Below are positions 9,189-16,941 of a stretch of 20,051 nt of DNA, piece after piece. The stretch is from a bacterium (GTDB taxonomy: Bacteria > UBP14 > UBA6098 > B30-G16): contig JAUXEQ010000003.1 of the NCBI GenBank assembly GCA_030620455.1, positions 1-20,051 on the forward strand. The letters are read 5' to 3'. The notes beneath the pieces are model-generated. The model saw nothing but the letters and a program-made list of their open reading frames with translations, had not been told where the DNA came from and ran no database searches. The translations under genes and the position numbers were made by a program. Position 1 is the first letter of the stretch; every line of letters starts with the position of its first letter.

Positions 9189-12100
9189 TCAAACATTTTT
9201 TCCACAGCAATGTTTGTATTTCTTACCCGACCCACATGGACACGGCTCGTTCCTGCCAATTTTCCTACCTTTTCTAATAGTTTGAGTTTTTTGAATCGGG
9301 CTCATTCTTGCGTTCTGTCTTGCTGGTGATTTTATTCCATGAGGAGATTGGGATGTGCTTTTCCTATCCTGTGAACCGAGTAATTTCTGCGCCATTTGAG
9401 CGGATGCTGCTACACCATAACCATCAGATTCCTGATGTGTTATCCTTGTCGGTATGCGACGTCTAGGCGCATCTGGTAATACTACCTGAGCGTGGAAAAA
9501 TGTATATAAAGTTTGTTTTCTTAGATCGTCCATAAGAATTCCAAATGCTTCGAAGGATTGCATCTTATATTCGACGATCGGGTCTTTTTGTGCATATGCC
9601 ATCAGATAACTTGATTCTTTAATATCATCGAGTGACCTTAGATGTTCCATCCATAGATTATCGAGTGTTTTGAGCATAACCAATTTTTCAAGAAGCCTAC
9701 AGTTTTCTTCGCTCAGAATATTTTCCTTCATGCTATAAGCTTTAATTGCAAGCTCATATAGTTCCTCGACAAGTGAATTGGATTGGTGTTCTGTATCCTC
9801 AGGATTATATCGAAGAAGGAATACATTGGTAAATTCCTCTGAAAGACCTGCCCAATCCCAGCTTTCAGGTGGTCTCCCAGAATCGGTGTAATTTTCCACA
9901 AGGAATTCACAGAATTCAAAAATGAACCTTTTAAAGTCTGGTTTAAGATTATTGCCAAATAAAATTCTATGCCGTAGGGAATAGATAACCTCTCGGTGTT
10001 TATTCATAACATCGTCATGTTCTAATGCGCGCTTTCTTATGGCGAAGTTTTGTATCTCAACGCGTTTCTGTGCACCTGCTATTTGCCTCGATATTATTGT
10101 ATGCTCGATGGGTTCACCTTCAGGAGGATTTAGTCGCTTAATCATATTGTATGCTCGATCACCGCCTGCATACAAGCGCATTAGGTCGTCCTGTAAAGAG
10201 ACCATAAACCTTGAGGACCCCGGGTCACCTTGTCGACCAGCTCGACCTCGAAGCTGATTGTCGATTCTTCGAGCATCGTGTCTTTCCGTACCAATTATAT
10301 GTAAACCGCATGGAACTCCTTTTTTCACGCATTCTTTGGGATTTTCTGGGCATGTCCATTGGTCTATTGTGTGAGTTAGAAGTGCGCATTTTGGTTTAGG
10401 GAAATCAATACGCTCGTAATTGCCTTTAGGAATTGATTCTGCCAGCACAAAACCGGAGGAACCGGAAAAAATAGCTACGTTACCAGCATTGGATAAATAT
10501 TTGGCGATTGTATTAGGTGAATTTTCCCTTAGATTAAACTCTCTAAACTCAATACCCACATATTTAGCTAATTCTGCAAGATTACGCAAAACCTCTCCGC
10601 TTTCCGTGACTAACAAGAACGATTTACCTTCTTCGATTTCCTTTGCTATCCTTAAAAGAATCGGTTCGAAAACAAGTTTGTATGCCTTAACTAATCCCAC
10701 GCCCAATTTAATGTCTGTACCCCTACCAGCCATGTTGGTAGCAATTGTCACAGCTCCCGGTTGCCCGGCAAGGATAATTATATGCGCTTCCTTTTCGTGA
10801 TGCTTTGCATTAAGAACTGAGTGGGGAATTTGTTTCCTTTTGAGCATTCTCGAGAGCATTTCTGAGACTTCTACGGAGACCGCTCCAACTAGAATTGGTT
10901 GGTTTCGTTTGTGATAGTAAGCAATATCATCTATTACCGAGTTAAATTTTTCCTTTCGAGTCAGATAAACCTGATCATTGGAATCTTCTCGTCTAACAGG
11001 TCGATTTGTTGGTATAGATATAACCTCGAGTTTATAGATCTCCCAAAACTCAGAAGATTCAGTCAATGCTGTTCCAGTCATACCTGCGAGCTTTCGATAC
11101 ATTCTAAAATAGTTTTGGATTGTAATAGTAGCATACGTTTGAGTTTCACCTTCAACATGAACACTTTCCTTAGCCTCGAGTGCCTGATGCAAACCCTCGG
11201 AGTATCTCCGTCCTGCCATAAGACGACCTGTAAACTCGTCGACGATAATAACTTTATCGTCCTGAACCACATAATCAACATCCTTTGCGAATAGCACATA
11301 TCCCTTGAGAAGCTGTGAAATAGCATGGTTTATCTCGCTACGTTCGGCAAATATTTTATTTAGCTTGCCTTTCATCTCTGTCTGAACTTTTTCCGAAAGT
11401 TCTTCATTCCCTTCGATTTGTGAGAGTTCTTCTGCTATATCAGGGAGAGTGAATATTTCCGGATCCGCTTTGCTGAATCTGGCTAATTCATTTCTGCCTT
11501 TATCGGTAAGGTTTATAGAATGCTCAAACTCGTCGACAGCGAAGTATAATTTTTCATCTAATTCATTCATATTTTTGTCTCGAATGTGTATTGCTTCTTC
11601 ATGATTTATAGATTTAAGAATATCCGGTTCTTTAATTAGTTTTAAGAACTGTGGGTTTTTGGGATTGCTACGTTTAACCATAAGAAGTTGAGTTGCAGCT
11701 TTAGCTTTTATACTGTCGGCATCGCCGCCTTTTCCTTCAGCTTCGAGTATTTTTGATTTAGCCCAGAACTGTCGGGATTCATTAATGAGCGAAGCAGATT
11801 CTCTGCTTTGAGTTGAAACTATGTGTCTAACAGCAGAATTCCATTTTTTGAAATGTTCTGAAATCGTACTTTGAACGGGTCCAGAAATAATTAGAGGAGT
11901 TCTTGCTTCGTCAATAAGAATTGAATCAACCTCATCGATAATGGCGTAATATAATTCACGTTGAACAACACCTCTTGGTGAAATTGCCATATTATCTCTC
12001 AGATAATCAAAGCCGAAAGCATTATTTGTACCGTAAACGATATCTTTGCAATATTGAGCTCTTCTTTCCGGGGTATGAGGTTGAATACCCTCATGAATAA

Positions 12101-12836
12101 CTCCAACAGTGATTCCTAGGAAGTTATAGATCATGTCCATCCATTGAGCATCACGTCGAGCAAGGTAGTCATTCACTGTAACAAGATGGACACCTCTACC
12201 GGGTGGTACAATTTCACCTTCCTCACTCTCAAACGGTTGGAAATCCCATTTTGAAATATCTTCACCGTAGAATTCAATAGCGATTTCAACCCATTTGTGG
12301 TTTAATGCTAAGGCATTAAGATACAGCGGCATTGTAGCAACAAGGGTTTTGCCTTCACCTGTGGCCATTTCTGTAACTTTACCTTGATGAAGTATAGTTG
12401 CACCAATTAGCTGCACATCAAATGGAACCATGTCCCATACGAGCTTTTCACCCATTATGCTAAATTCGGTTCCAATAAGTTTCTGACACGTTGCTTTAAC
12501 TGCGGCAAAGGCTTCTGGCAGCAATTCTTCAAGAAAGGATTGTTCTATTTCGAAGATTTCATTATCGATTTGCTCATGTCTATTCATTAAATTTTCTAAT
12601 TCATCAGATTCCTCGAGTTGTTCTATTTCCTTGTCGATTTCTATTAGTTCCAAGTGAAGGTGTAAAGTTTGTTCCGCAATTCTTCTCCTGAATTGAATAG
12701 TTTGGTTTTTAAATTCGTCATTAGGTAGTTTTACAAATTCAGCATAAAGGTCGTTAATAATATCAATAATTGGGTCGATTTTTTTTGTTTGACGTTCAGA
12801 GGCTGTTCCGAATACTTTTTCTAGAATTTTTTTCAA
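9189..12836 (-). CDS. secA: Preprotein translocase ATPase SecA, with several large insertions
   Basis: SecA drives unfolded preproteins through SecYEG. At 1215 residues it is far longer than E. coli SecA (901) and above the roughly 1100 usual in Bacteroidota. Core motifs are intact: Walker A GEGKT at 160-164 (Lys163), DEVDSILIDEART from 301, MAGRGTD at 702-708, and IIGTERHDARRIDNQLRGRAGRQGD from about 847. The C-terminal SecB/phospholipid zinc motif CPCGSGKKYKHCC uses C1199, C1201 and C1210 with C1211. Extra segments are a coiled-coil stretch near 55-100, about 36 residues at 177-212, about 90 extra residues between the first ATPase block and the VDEFTGR motif, and about 130 residues with four cysteines at 713-843. 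The start codon is TTG, set by a strong GGAGGGGA 4-5 bp upstream; no in-frame ATG is nearby. First gene of a probable secA-fabD operon. Confidence 0.97.
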   Translation of the reverse strand: MKKILEKVFGTASERQTKKIDPIIDIINDLYAEFVKLPNDEFKNQTIQFRRRIAEQTLHLHLELIEIDKEIEQLEESDELENLMNRHEQIDNEIFEIEQSFLEELLPEAFAAVKATCQKLIGTEFSIMGEKLVWDMVPFDVQLIGATILHQGKVTEMATGEGKTLVATMPLYLNALALNHKWVEIAIEFYGEDISKWDFQPFESEEGEIVPPGRGVHLVTVNDYLARRDAQWMDMIYNFLGITVGVIHEGIQPHTPERRAQYCKDIVYGTNNAFGFDYLRDNMAISPRGVVQRELYYAIIDEVDSILIDEARTPLIISGPVQSTISEHFKKWNSAVRHIVSTQSRESASLINESRQFWAKSKILEAEGKGGDADSIKAKAATQLLMVKRSNPKNPQFLKLIKEPDILKSINHEEAIHIRDKNMNELDEKLYFAVDEFEHSINLTDKGRNELARFSKADPEIFTLPDIAEELSQIEGNEELSEKVQTEMKGKLNKIFAERSEINHAISQLLKGYVLFAKDVDYVVQDDKVIIVDEFTGRLMAGRRYSEGLHQALEAKESVHVEGETQTYATITIQNYFRMYRKLAGMTGTALTESSEFWEIYKLEVISIPTNRPVRREDSNDQVYLTRKEKFNSVIDDIAYYHKRNQPILVGAVSVEVSEMLSRMLKRKQIPHSVLNAKHHEKEAHIIILAGQPGAVTIATNMAGRGTDIKLGVGLVKAYKLVFEPILLRIAKEIEEGKSFLLVTESGEVLRNLAELAKYVGIEFREFNLRENSPNTIAKYLSNAGNVAIFSGSSGFVLAESIPKGNYERIDFPKPKCALLTHTIDQWTCPENPKECVKKGVPCGLHIIGTERHDARRIDNQLRGRAGRQGDPGSSRFMVSLQDDLMRLYAGGDRAYNMIKRLNPPEGEPIEHTIISRQIAGAQKRVEIQNFAIRKRALEHDDVMNKHREVIYSLRHRILFGNNLKPDFKRFIFEFCEFLVENYTDSGRPPESWDWAGLSEEFTNVFLLRYNPEDTEHQSNSLVEELYELAIKAYSMKENILSEENCRLLEKLVMLKTLDNLWMEHLRSLDDIKESSYLMAYAQKDPIVEYKMQSFEAFGILMDDLRKQTLYTFFHAQVVLPDAPRRRIPTRITHQESDGYGVAASAQMAQKLLGSQDRKSTSQSPHGIKSPARQNARMSPIQKTQTIRKGRKIGRNEPCPCGSGKKYKHCCGKNV

Positions 12837-12932
12837 ATCCCCTCCATATTATTTTTACCTTAACTACATAAAATAAACAATTATTCCCTGAGCTTCAAAC
12901 TTAATTTATAAATTCTATTATGAGATATAAAA

Positions 12933-12948
12933 TTCAGGTTAGCCTGAA
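12933..12948. repeat. Perfect inverted repeat between secA and accD (possible operator)
   Basis: The sequence reads TTCAGG-TTAG-CCTGAA, with six-base arms that are exactly complementary. It ends 5 bp before the accD -35 box (TTGACA, 12954-12959) and about 100 bp upstream of the secA start. No T-run follows on either strand, so it does not look like a terminator. A binding site for a dimeric regulator is the natural reading, but no known regulator is assigned. Confidence 0.45.
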
Positions 12949-12953
12949 ACATC

Positions 12954-12983
12954 TTGACAAATTACGTTTTGAAAAAATATTGT
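12954..12983 (+). promoter_or_regulatory. Probable accD promoter, positioned for a leaderless mRNA
   Basis: A consensus -35 box TTGACA (12954-12959) is followed after 18 bp by TATTGT (12978-12983). The accD ATG begins at 12988, only 4 bp after the -10 box, and no Shine-Dalgarno sequence is present. Transcription would therefore begin at or beside the ATG. Confidence 0.5.
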
Positions 12984-12987
12984 GGTT

Positions 12988-13866
12988 ATGATATGGTTTA
13001 AGAAAAGAAATTCTAAATTAACTTCTCAACAACTCAAAGATATTCCTGAGGGTCTTTGGATCAAGTGCGATTCATGTGGGGAGATTATCTATAAAAAGAA
13101 GTTAGATAGAAACCTTTGGGTTTGTCCAAATTGCAATTTCCACTTCAAAGTTACAAGCGATTATTATTTAAAAATTATTTTAGACGAGGACACATTTGAG
13201 ATATTCGATGAAAATATTCGGTCAACCGATCCCATGAAATTTAAGGATCGGAAAAAATATTCCGATCGTATTAAGGCTTATTCTAATAAATTGTCGATAA
13301 CAGAAGCAGTAGTCGTCGGTCTTGGTAAGATTGACAATATACCTGTGAGCATCGGTGTTATGGATTTCCGATTTATTGGTGGAAGTATGGGATCTGTTGT
13401 TGGAGAAAGGGTTGCCAGAGCTATTGAACGAGCTATTGATGAGCGTATTCCTCTGGTAATTATCTCAGCCTCCGGTGGTGCAAGAATGCAAGAGAGTATT
13501 TTATCGCTTATGCAAATGGCAAAGACTGGAGCGTTGCTATCTAAACTGGATGATGCTGGTTTGCCTTACATATCTGTTCTGACTAATCCAACAACAGCTG
13601 GGGTTATGGCGAGTTATGCCTCTCTTGGAGATATTATAATTGCTGAACCTAAAGCTCTTCTTGGCTTTGCTGGTCCAAGGGTTATTCAACAGACAATAGG
13701 TGAGGAGCTTCCACCAGGCTTTCAAAGTTCTGAATTTTTCAGAGAACATGGGTTTGTTGATAAAATTGTGCCAAGAGCTGAACTAAGAAAGACAATTGCC
13801 CAAACGCTCAGATATCTTTACAGACCTGCAGATACCATTAAATCGAATATTTTCGATAATGAGTGA
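12988..13866 (+). CDS. accD: Acetyl-CoA carboxylase carboxyltransferase subunit beta
   Basis: AccD is the zinc-bearing half of the carboxyltransferase that, with AccA, moves the carboxyl group from biotin to acetyl-CoA to make malonyl-CoA, the committed step of fatty-acid synthesis. The protein has 292 residues. The N-terminal zinc ribbon is complete: C27-X2-C30-X15-C46-X2-C49. The crotonase-like core carries SASGGARMQES, QMAKTGALLSKL, the NPTTAGVMASYASLGD segment and GFAGPRVIQQTIG, all family hallmarks. ATG 12988 (MIWFKKRN) is preferred over the in-frame GTG at 12982, because the GTG lies inside the probable -10 box. There is no ribosome binding site. accA is not next to it. The gene is divergent from secA-fabD, so two genes of early fatty-acid synthesis share one intergenic region. 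Confidence 0.95.
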   Translation: MIWFKKRNSKLTSQQLKDIPEGLWIKCDSCGEIIYKKKLDRNLWVCPNCNFHFKVTSDYYLKIILDEDTFEIFDENIRSTDPMKFKDRKKYSDRIKAYSNKLSITEAVVVGLGKIDNIPVSIGVMDFRFIGGSMGSVVGERVARAIERAIDERIPLVIISASGGARMQESILSLMQMAKTGALLSKLDDAGLPYISVLTNPTTAGVMASYASLGDIIIAEPKALLGFAGPRVIQQTIGEELPPGFQSSEFFREHGFVDKIVPRAELRKTIAQTLRYLYRPADTIKSNIFDNE

Positions 13867-13950
13867 TAATTATTTTTCCTAATACTGTTAGATTATTTTA
13901 GTTCAATAGCATTTTATTAAGCGATTTTGGGAAAATTCACGGATTTTTAT

Positions 13951-14544
13951 TTAGAAGTAAACCCTTATAATTTTTTTTATTTGCTTAAATGCCTTATAGC
14001 GATGACTTATTCTATTTTTCTCTTCGAATGAGATTTCTGCAACAGTTTTTCCGTTTGGTAACTCAAAAATTGGGTCGTATCCAAAACCTGCTTTTCCCCT
14101 TGGCTCTTTAACTATTTTACCGCTTAGTTCTCCATCTGCAATATAAATCTGTTTATTTGGAAGCAATAGAACTGCAGTACACACGAATTTTGCATCGCGC
14201 ATATTTTCAGGTATATCTTTCATATTATCGAGCAGTTTTAGATTGTTCTCTTTGTCCGTACTTAAAGGTCCTGCGTATCTTGATGAGTATACACCAGGTT
14301 CACCATTAAGTGCATTGACAGTTAAGCCGCTATCGTCAGCAAGGGAAGGCAGACGGGTTACTTTAAGAAAAAAATTGGCTTTAATACATGCATTTTTTAC
14401 AAATGTGACGCCATCCTCTGAAGGATGTTCCTCACATAGGTCACCTCCGAATAGGAGTGCAATATGTTCCTGTAAAGGATGTAGTATTTTACATATTTCC
14501 CCATATTTATTAAGATTATGGGTAGCAATAACAAGTTGTTGCAT
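13951..14544 (-). CDS. rdgB: XTP/dITP diphosphatase (RdgB/HAM1 family)
   Basis: Cytoplasmic house-cleaning pyrophosphatase that hydrolyses non-canonical purine nucleotides such as dITP and XTP to monophosphates, keeping them out of DNA and RNA. The protein has 197 residues, the E. coli size. Family motifs are all present: ATHNLNK at 7-13 in the phosphate-binding N-terminus, SLADDSGL with Asp70-Asp71 (the catalytic Asp region), SSRYAG, the FGYDPIF block starting at Phe154, and the ISHRYKA C-terminal motif. AGGAG about 5 bp before the ATG fixes the start. The gene is convergent with accD across an 84-bp gap in which I see no convincing terminator. A perfect TATAAT lies upstream on the minus strand (14630-14625), but without a recognisable -35 box. 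Confidence 0.95.
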   Translation of the reverse strand: MQQLVIATHNLNKYGEICKILHPLQEHIALLFGGDLCEEHPSEDGVTFVKNACIKANFFLKVTRLPSLADDSGLTVNALNGEPGVYSSRYAGPLSTDKENNLKLLDNMKDIPENMRDAKFVCTAVLLLPNKQIYIADGELSGKIVKEPRGKAGFGYDPIFELPNGKTVAEISFEEKNRISHRYKAFKQIKKIIRVYF

Positions 14545-14672
14545 CTATACTCCTAATATCGATACTCCAAAAAGCAATTCAGATAATTCAAGAATATGTT
14601 TAGTTTTGTTAAATTACATTTTTTATTATACAAGTACTTTTATAATTCCTGAGATTACTTTAGATAAAATTA

Positions 14673-14692
14673 TCATAAAATAGCATTTATGA
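14673..14692. repeat. A+T-rich inverted repeat between tRNA-Glu and rdgB
   Basis: TCATAAA-ATAGCA-TTTATGA has seven-base arms that are exactly complementary. On the minus strand it lies about 20 bp past the 3' end of tRNA-Glu and is followed by a T-rich stretch, so it could be a weak terminator for the tRNA. The single G-C pair in the stem makes this uncertain; an operator for rdgB is equally possible. Confidence 0.25.
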
Positions 14693-14713
14693 CAGCTTTT
14701 TATAAGAAAAAAA

Positions 14714-14785
14714 CAGCGGTACGGGGAATCGAACCCCGGTTTGATGGCTGAGAACCACCCGTCCTAACCACTAGACGATACCGCC
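14714..14785 (-). tRNA. tRNA-Glu (anticodon CTC)
   Basis: A 72-nt cloverleaf on the minus strand. The acceptor stem pairs GGCGGTA with TACCGCT (terminal G-U) and the discriminator is G. The D arm GTCTAGTGGTTAGGAC is typical of tRNA-Glu. The anticodon stem GGTGG/CCATC closes the loop TTCTCAG, which reads CTC. The T arm is CGGGG-TTCGATT-CCCCG. CCA is not encoded; the 3' end is followed by a run of T. The gene starts 45 bp after the receptor gene on the same strand. Confidence 0.95.
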
Positions 14786-14795
14786 GATTCCCAAT

Positions 14796-14823
14796 AACCT
14801 ATTGTTGCGGTATAAGTTGTCAA
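14796..14823 (-). promoter_or_regulatory. Possible tRNA-Glu promoter
   Basis: On the minus strand TTGACA (14823-14818) is followed after 16 bp by TAGGTT (14801-14796), 10 bp upstream of the tRNA 5' end. The -35 box is perfect and the -10 box moderate (3 of 6). It overlaps the gap between the receptor stop codon and the tRNA, so the tRNA need not depend on read-through from the receptor gene. Confidence 0.4.
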
Positions 14824-14830
14824 GAGAAAA

Positions 14831-16771
14831 CTAATCTATGAATTCCCACCCGATTCCAAAATACATATTTCTCCCCATAGTTTTTCTACCGTCAAACGTC
14901 TCAACTTTGACATCGGTCAGATTTTTAACATTAAAGAATAATTCAATGAGCTTATACTTAGCTGATAAGCTACCATCGATCATGAAACCTGGAGTAATAG
15001 ATTTCTCTTCAAAATTCACTGTCCTTTTGAATTGCCCTACATATTTATTGTTAAGTCTTAATCCTAACTTGAGATCATTGTCTAATCCTACAATCTTAAA
15101 ATCGATTGGTACTGTGAAATAATGTGTTGGTCTTTCGGGAAGTATATTATCCGAATTGTCCACAGCGGAAAGATAAGTATATGAAGCTCCGATAGATATA
15201 TAATCTAATAAGTTATATTTTAGGTTTATATTTAAACCGATTATTTTTGCATCAGAGATATTTTGCGGTTCCCAAATTGCTGAATCTGCTCCACCAGAGA
15301 CTGCGATATAATTAAAACTCCAATCTATAAGATCAGCGTAACTTGTTAGAAAAAGAGTTATTGCTGCCAGTTTACTTTCATCTTCTATCCCAGCTGAGAT
15401 TGACGAAGAAAACGACTTTTCAGGTCCAATGTTTTCGTTTCCCCTCGATACATTAATTAATGTATCCAAACTTAACGTATCACCTGTAACCGAATCAACC
15501 ACAGGAGTGATTATTTTAAAGATTTCCGGACCCCACCATAGATCGTTAGGAGTAGGAGTTCTAAAACCTGTTCCAGCTGTAGCTGATGCGAAAATGTTAC
15601 TCCCAAAGTCTCGTCGTATCCCGAAACCTCCGCTCAAACCTGAATTAGCATCGATATCTTTGTCATAACGGATGGAGACAACACTCTGAAAGTTTTTGAA
15701 GTTTATATCACTTTGTATCCCAAATGCAATTTCATTTAACCCGTGATGTTGTCCGCTTTGAGTGCTTTCTAAGGATAAATTGCGAGTTTGCATAAATATC
15801 GTCGGACTAAAAGCACCAATTCGTTTGCTTCCTCGAATATCGACTAAGGAGACATCTGCATTATGTTTAGATTCCGACCATATTGTAGAGTATTTCTGCC
15901 TATATTTTTCATATTGCCCGCTAAAACGTAAAACAATATCGTTTATTAAGAGATTCAAATGAACTACACCTAAGTCGAATTCGTCTCGTTGTTTTCCAAG
16001 GGAGCCAAAAGAAAATTGATTAATCCGTCCTCGATGTGATTGACCGAAAAGTTCAATCTGAATTTTCTGTGTAATATCAGTCGTGATTTTTGCTGTTATG
16101 TCCTCAAGTTTAGAGAGTTCATCTTCAATTTCGCCATCAGTGTCAAGTTTTGTCCCGCCGATATGTATTGAAGCTATATTAAAAAAGTTGTTAACCATAT
16201 CAACAGAAAGTCGTTCCAAATTGTTATCACCTTTTATATAATCTACCTTGGTTTTGGCACCAGGGATATCGCAAAATCCAGTTATGAAGTTTATACCACC
16301 AGCCATGCCTCCTGTGCCATACAATGAGGACCAAGAACCAGTAATCAGTTCTATTCTAGATATTGCAGGAATTGTAAACCAGTTAAGATCAAAAGATCCA
16401 AGTTGAGGAAAAGAAACAGGCAAACCGTCGATGAGAACTTTCTGGTGTGACATCGTTCCACCTCTAATCAAAGGCGAGCTTACACTTCCTATTAATGAAC
16501 TTTCCTTTATATATAAACCTGTAGCAGAATTTAAAGCATCTACGATAGTAATAGGATGAATTTGATCGATTGTGCTATCGAGGACTATGAAAGCATCTGA
16601 GCAATATTTTAAAACTGGACTCTCAACAAACAAATCGTCATAAACTGTTAGTAATTCACCCTCGAACGTTGACAACTTTTGTTCTGTGGTATCCTTAAAG
16701 CCAAGGCTATCATCTTGTGCATAACATACAACCAAAAGGGAACTTAATATTATAATAGAAATTATTTTCAT
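14831..16771 (-). CDS. TonB-dependent outer-membrane receptor (BtuB/CirA-like, substrate unknown)
   Basis: An outer-membrane beta-barrel that takes up a scarce ligand using energy from the TonB complex; 646 residues, a small member similar in size to BtuB. Residues 1-18 are a signal peptide with a likely cut after CYA. The plug domain (about 60-180) shows the classic order: a DALNSATGLYI segment, then PLIRGG, KVLIDGLPV, ISRIELITG and SSLYGTGGMAGGINFITG. The rest alternates short polar and aromatic strands as expected for a 22-strand barrel and includes a GTGFRTPTPNDLWWG hairpin. The chain ends FGIGWEFID rather than in a terminal Phe. GGAGG upstream of the ATG supports the start. No carboxypeptidase-like N-terminal domain or SusD partner is present, arguing against a polysaccharide SusC. 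No ligand can be assigned. Confidence 0.9.
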   Translation of the reverse strand: MKIISIIILSSLLVVCYAQDDSLGFKDTTEQKLSTFEGELLTVYDDLFVESPVLKYCSDAFIVLDSTIDQIHPITIVDALNSATGLYIKESSLIGSVSSPLIRGGTMSHQKVLIDGLPVSFPQLGSFDLNWFTIPAISRIELITGSWSSLYGTGGMAGGINFITGFCDIPGAKTKVDYIKGDNNLERLSVDMVNNFFNIASIHIGGTKLDTDGEIEDELSKLEDITAKITTDITQKIQIELFGQSHRGRINQFSFGSLGKQRDEFDLGVVHLNLLINDIVLRFSGQYEKYRQKYSTIWSESKHNADVSLVDIRGSKRIGAFSPTIFMQTRNLSLESTQSGQHHGLNEIAFGIQSDINFKNFQSVVSIRYDKDIDANSGLSGGFGIRRDFGSNIFASATAGTGFRTPTPNDLWWGPEIFKIITPVVDSVTGDTLSLDTLINVSRGNENIGPEKSFSSSISAGIEDESKLAAITLFLTSYADLIDWSFNYIAVSGGADSAIWEPQNISDAKIIGLNINLKYNLLDYISIGASYTYLSAVDNSDNILPERPTHYFTVPIDFKIVGLDNDLKLGLRLNNKYVGQFKRTVNFEEKSITPGFMIDGSLSAKYKLIELFFNVKNLTDVKVETFDGRKTMGRNMYFGIGWEFID

Positions 16772-16832
16772 TTTACCTCCAAGTTTTAGTTTATAAAAGA
16801 ATAATAAAAATTTTTATTGTCAAGAGGAAAAT

Positions 16833-16846
16833 CACAATATGTTGTG
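16833..16846. repeat. Inverted repeat 1 in the receptor/acyltransferase intergenic region
   Basis: CACAA-TATG-TTGTG, perfect five-base arms. It lies 61 bp upstream of the receptor start and 60 bp upstream of the acyltransferase -35 box. Its centre is 31 bp, about three helical turns, from that of the second inverted repeat. Possible operator; no known regulator consensus is recognised. Confidence 0.4.
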
Positions 16847-16861
16847 TTGAATAGAAATTAT

Positions 16862-16879
16862 ACCACTATATATTGTGGT
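16862..16879. repeat. Inverted repeat 2 in the receptor/acyltransferase intergenic region
   Basis: ACCAC-TATATATT-GTGGT, perfect five-base arms around an eight-base A+T core. It shares CAC...GTG half sites with the repeat at 16833-16846 and sits on the same helical face by spacing. It ends 27 bp before the acyltransferase -35 box. Confidence 0.4.
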
Positions 16880-16906
16880 GTGCATTATATTAGCAAAACA
16901 AATCTA

Positions 16907-16935
16907 TTGATAAATCAATGCACATTTATTATATT
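16907..16935 (+). promoter_or_regulatory. Strong sigma70-type promoter giving a leaderless acyltransferase mRNA
   Basis: TTGATA (16907-16912) and TATATT (16930-16935) each match the consensus at five of six positions and are separated by exactly 17 bp. Six bases later comes the ATG at 16942, where transcription should begin. The upstream in-frame ATG at 16918 lies in the spacer, and no ribosome binding site precedes either ATG. Confidence 0.6.
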
Positions 16936-16941
16936 AATTTA

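Noticed and set aside
10420..11294. Two plus-strand open frames (126 and 131 codons) within secA
   Set aside because: Both are antisense shadows of a gene with intact SecA motifs across this stretch.
14243..14683. A 146-codon plus-strand open frame over the start of rdgB
   Set aside because: It is antisense to rdgB, whose motifs are complete; the translated sequence resembles no family and there is no ribosome binding site.
16772..16941. Cobalamin or other riboswitch upstream of the TonB-dependent receptor
   Set aside because: The stretch is short and A+T-rich, and shows no recognisable riboswitch core; only two short inverted repeats are visible.
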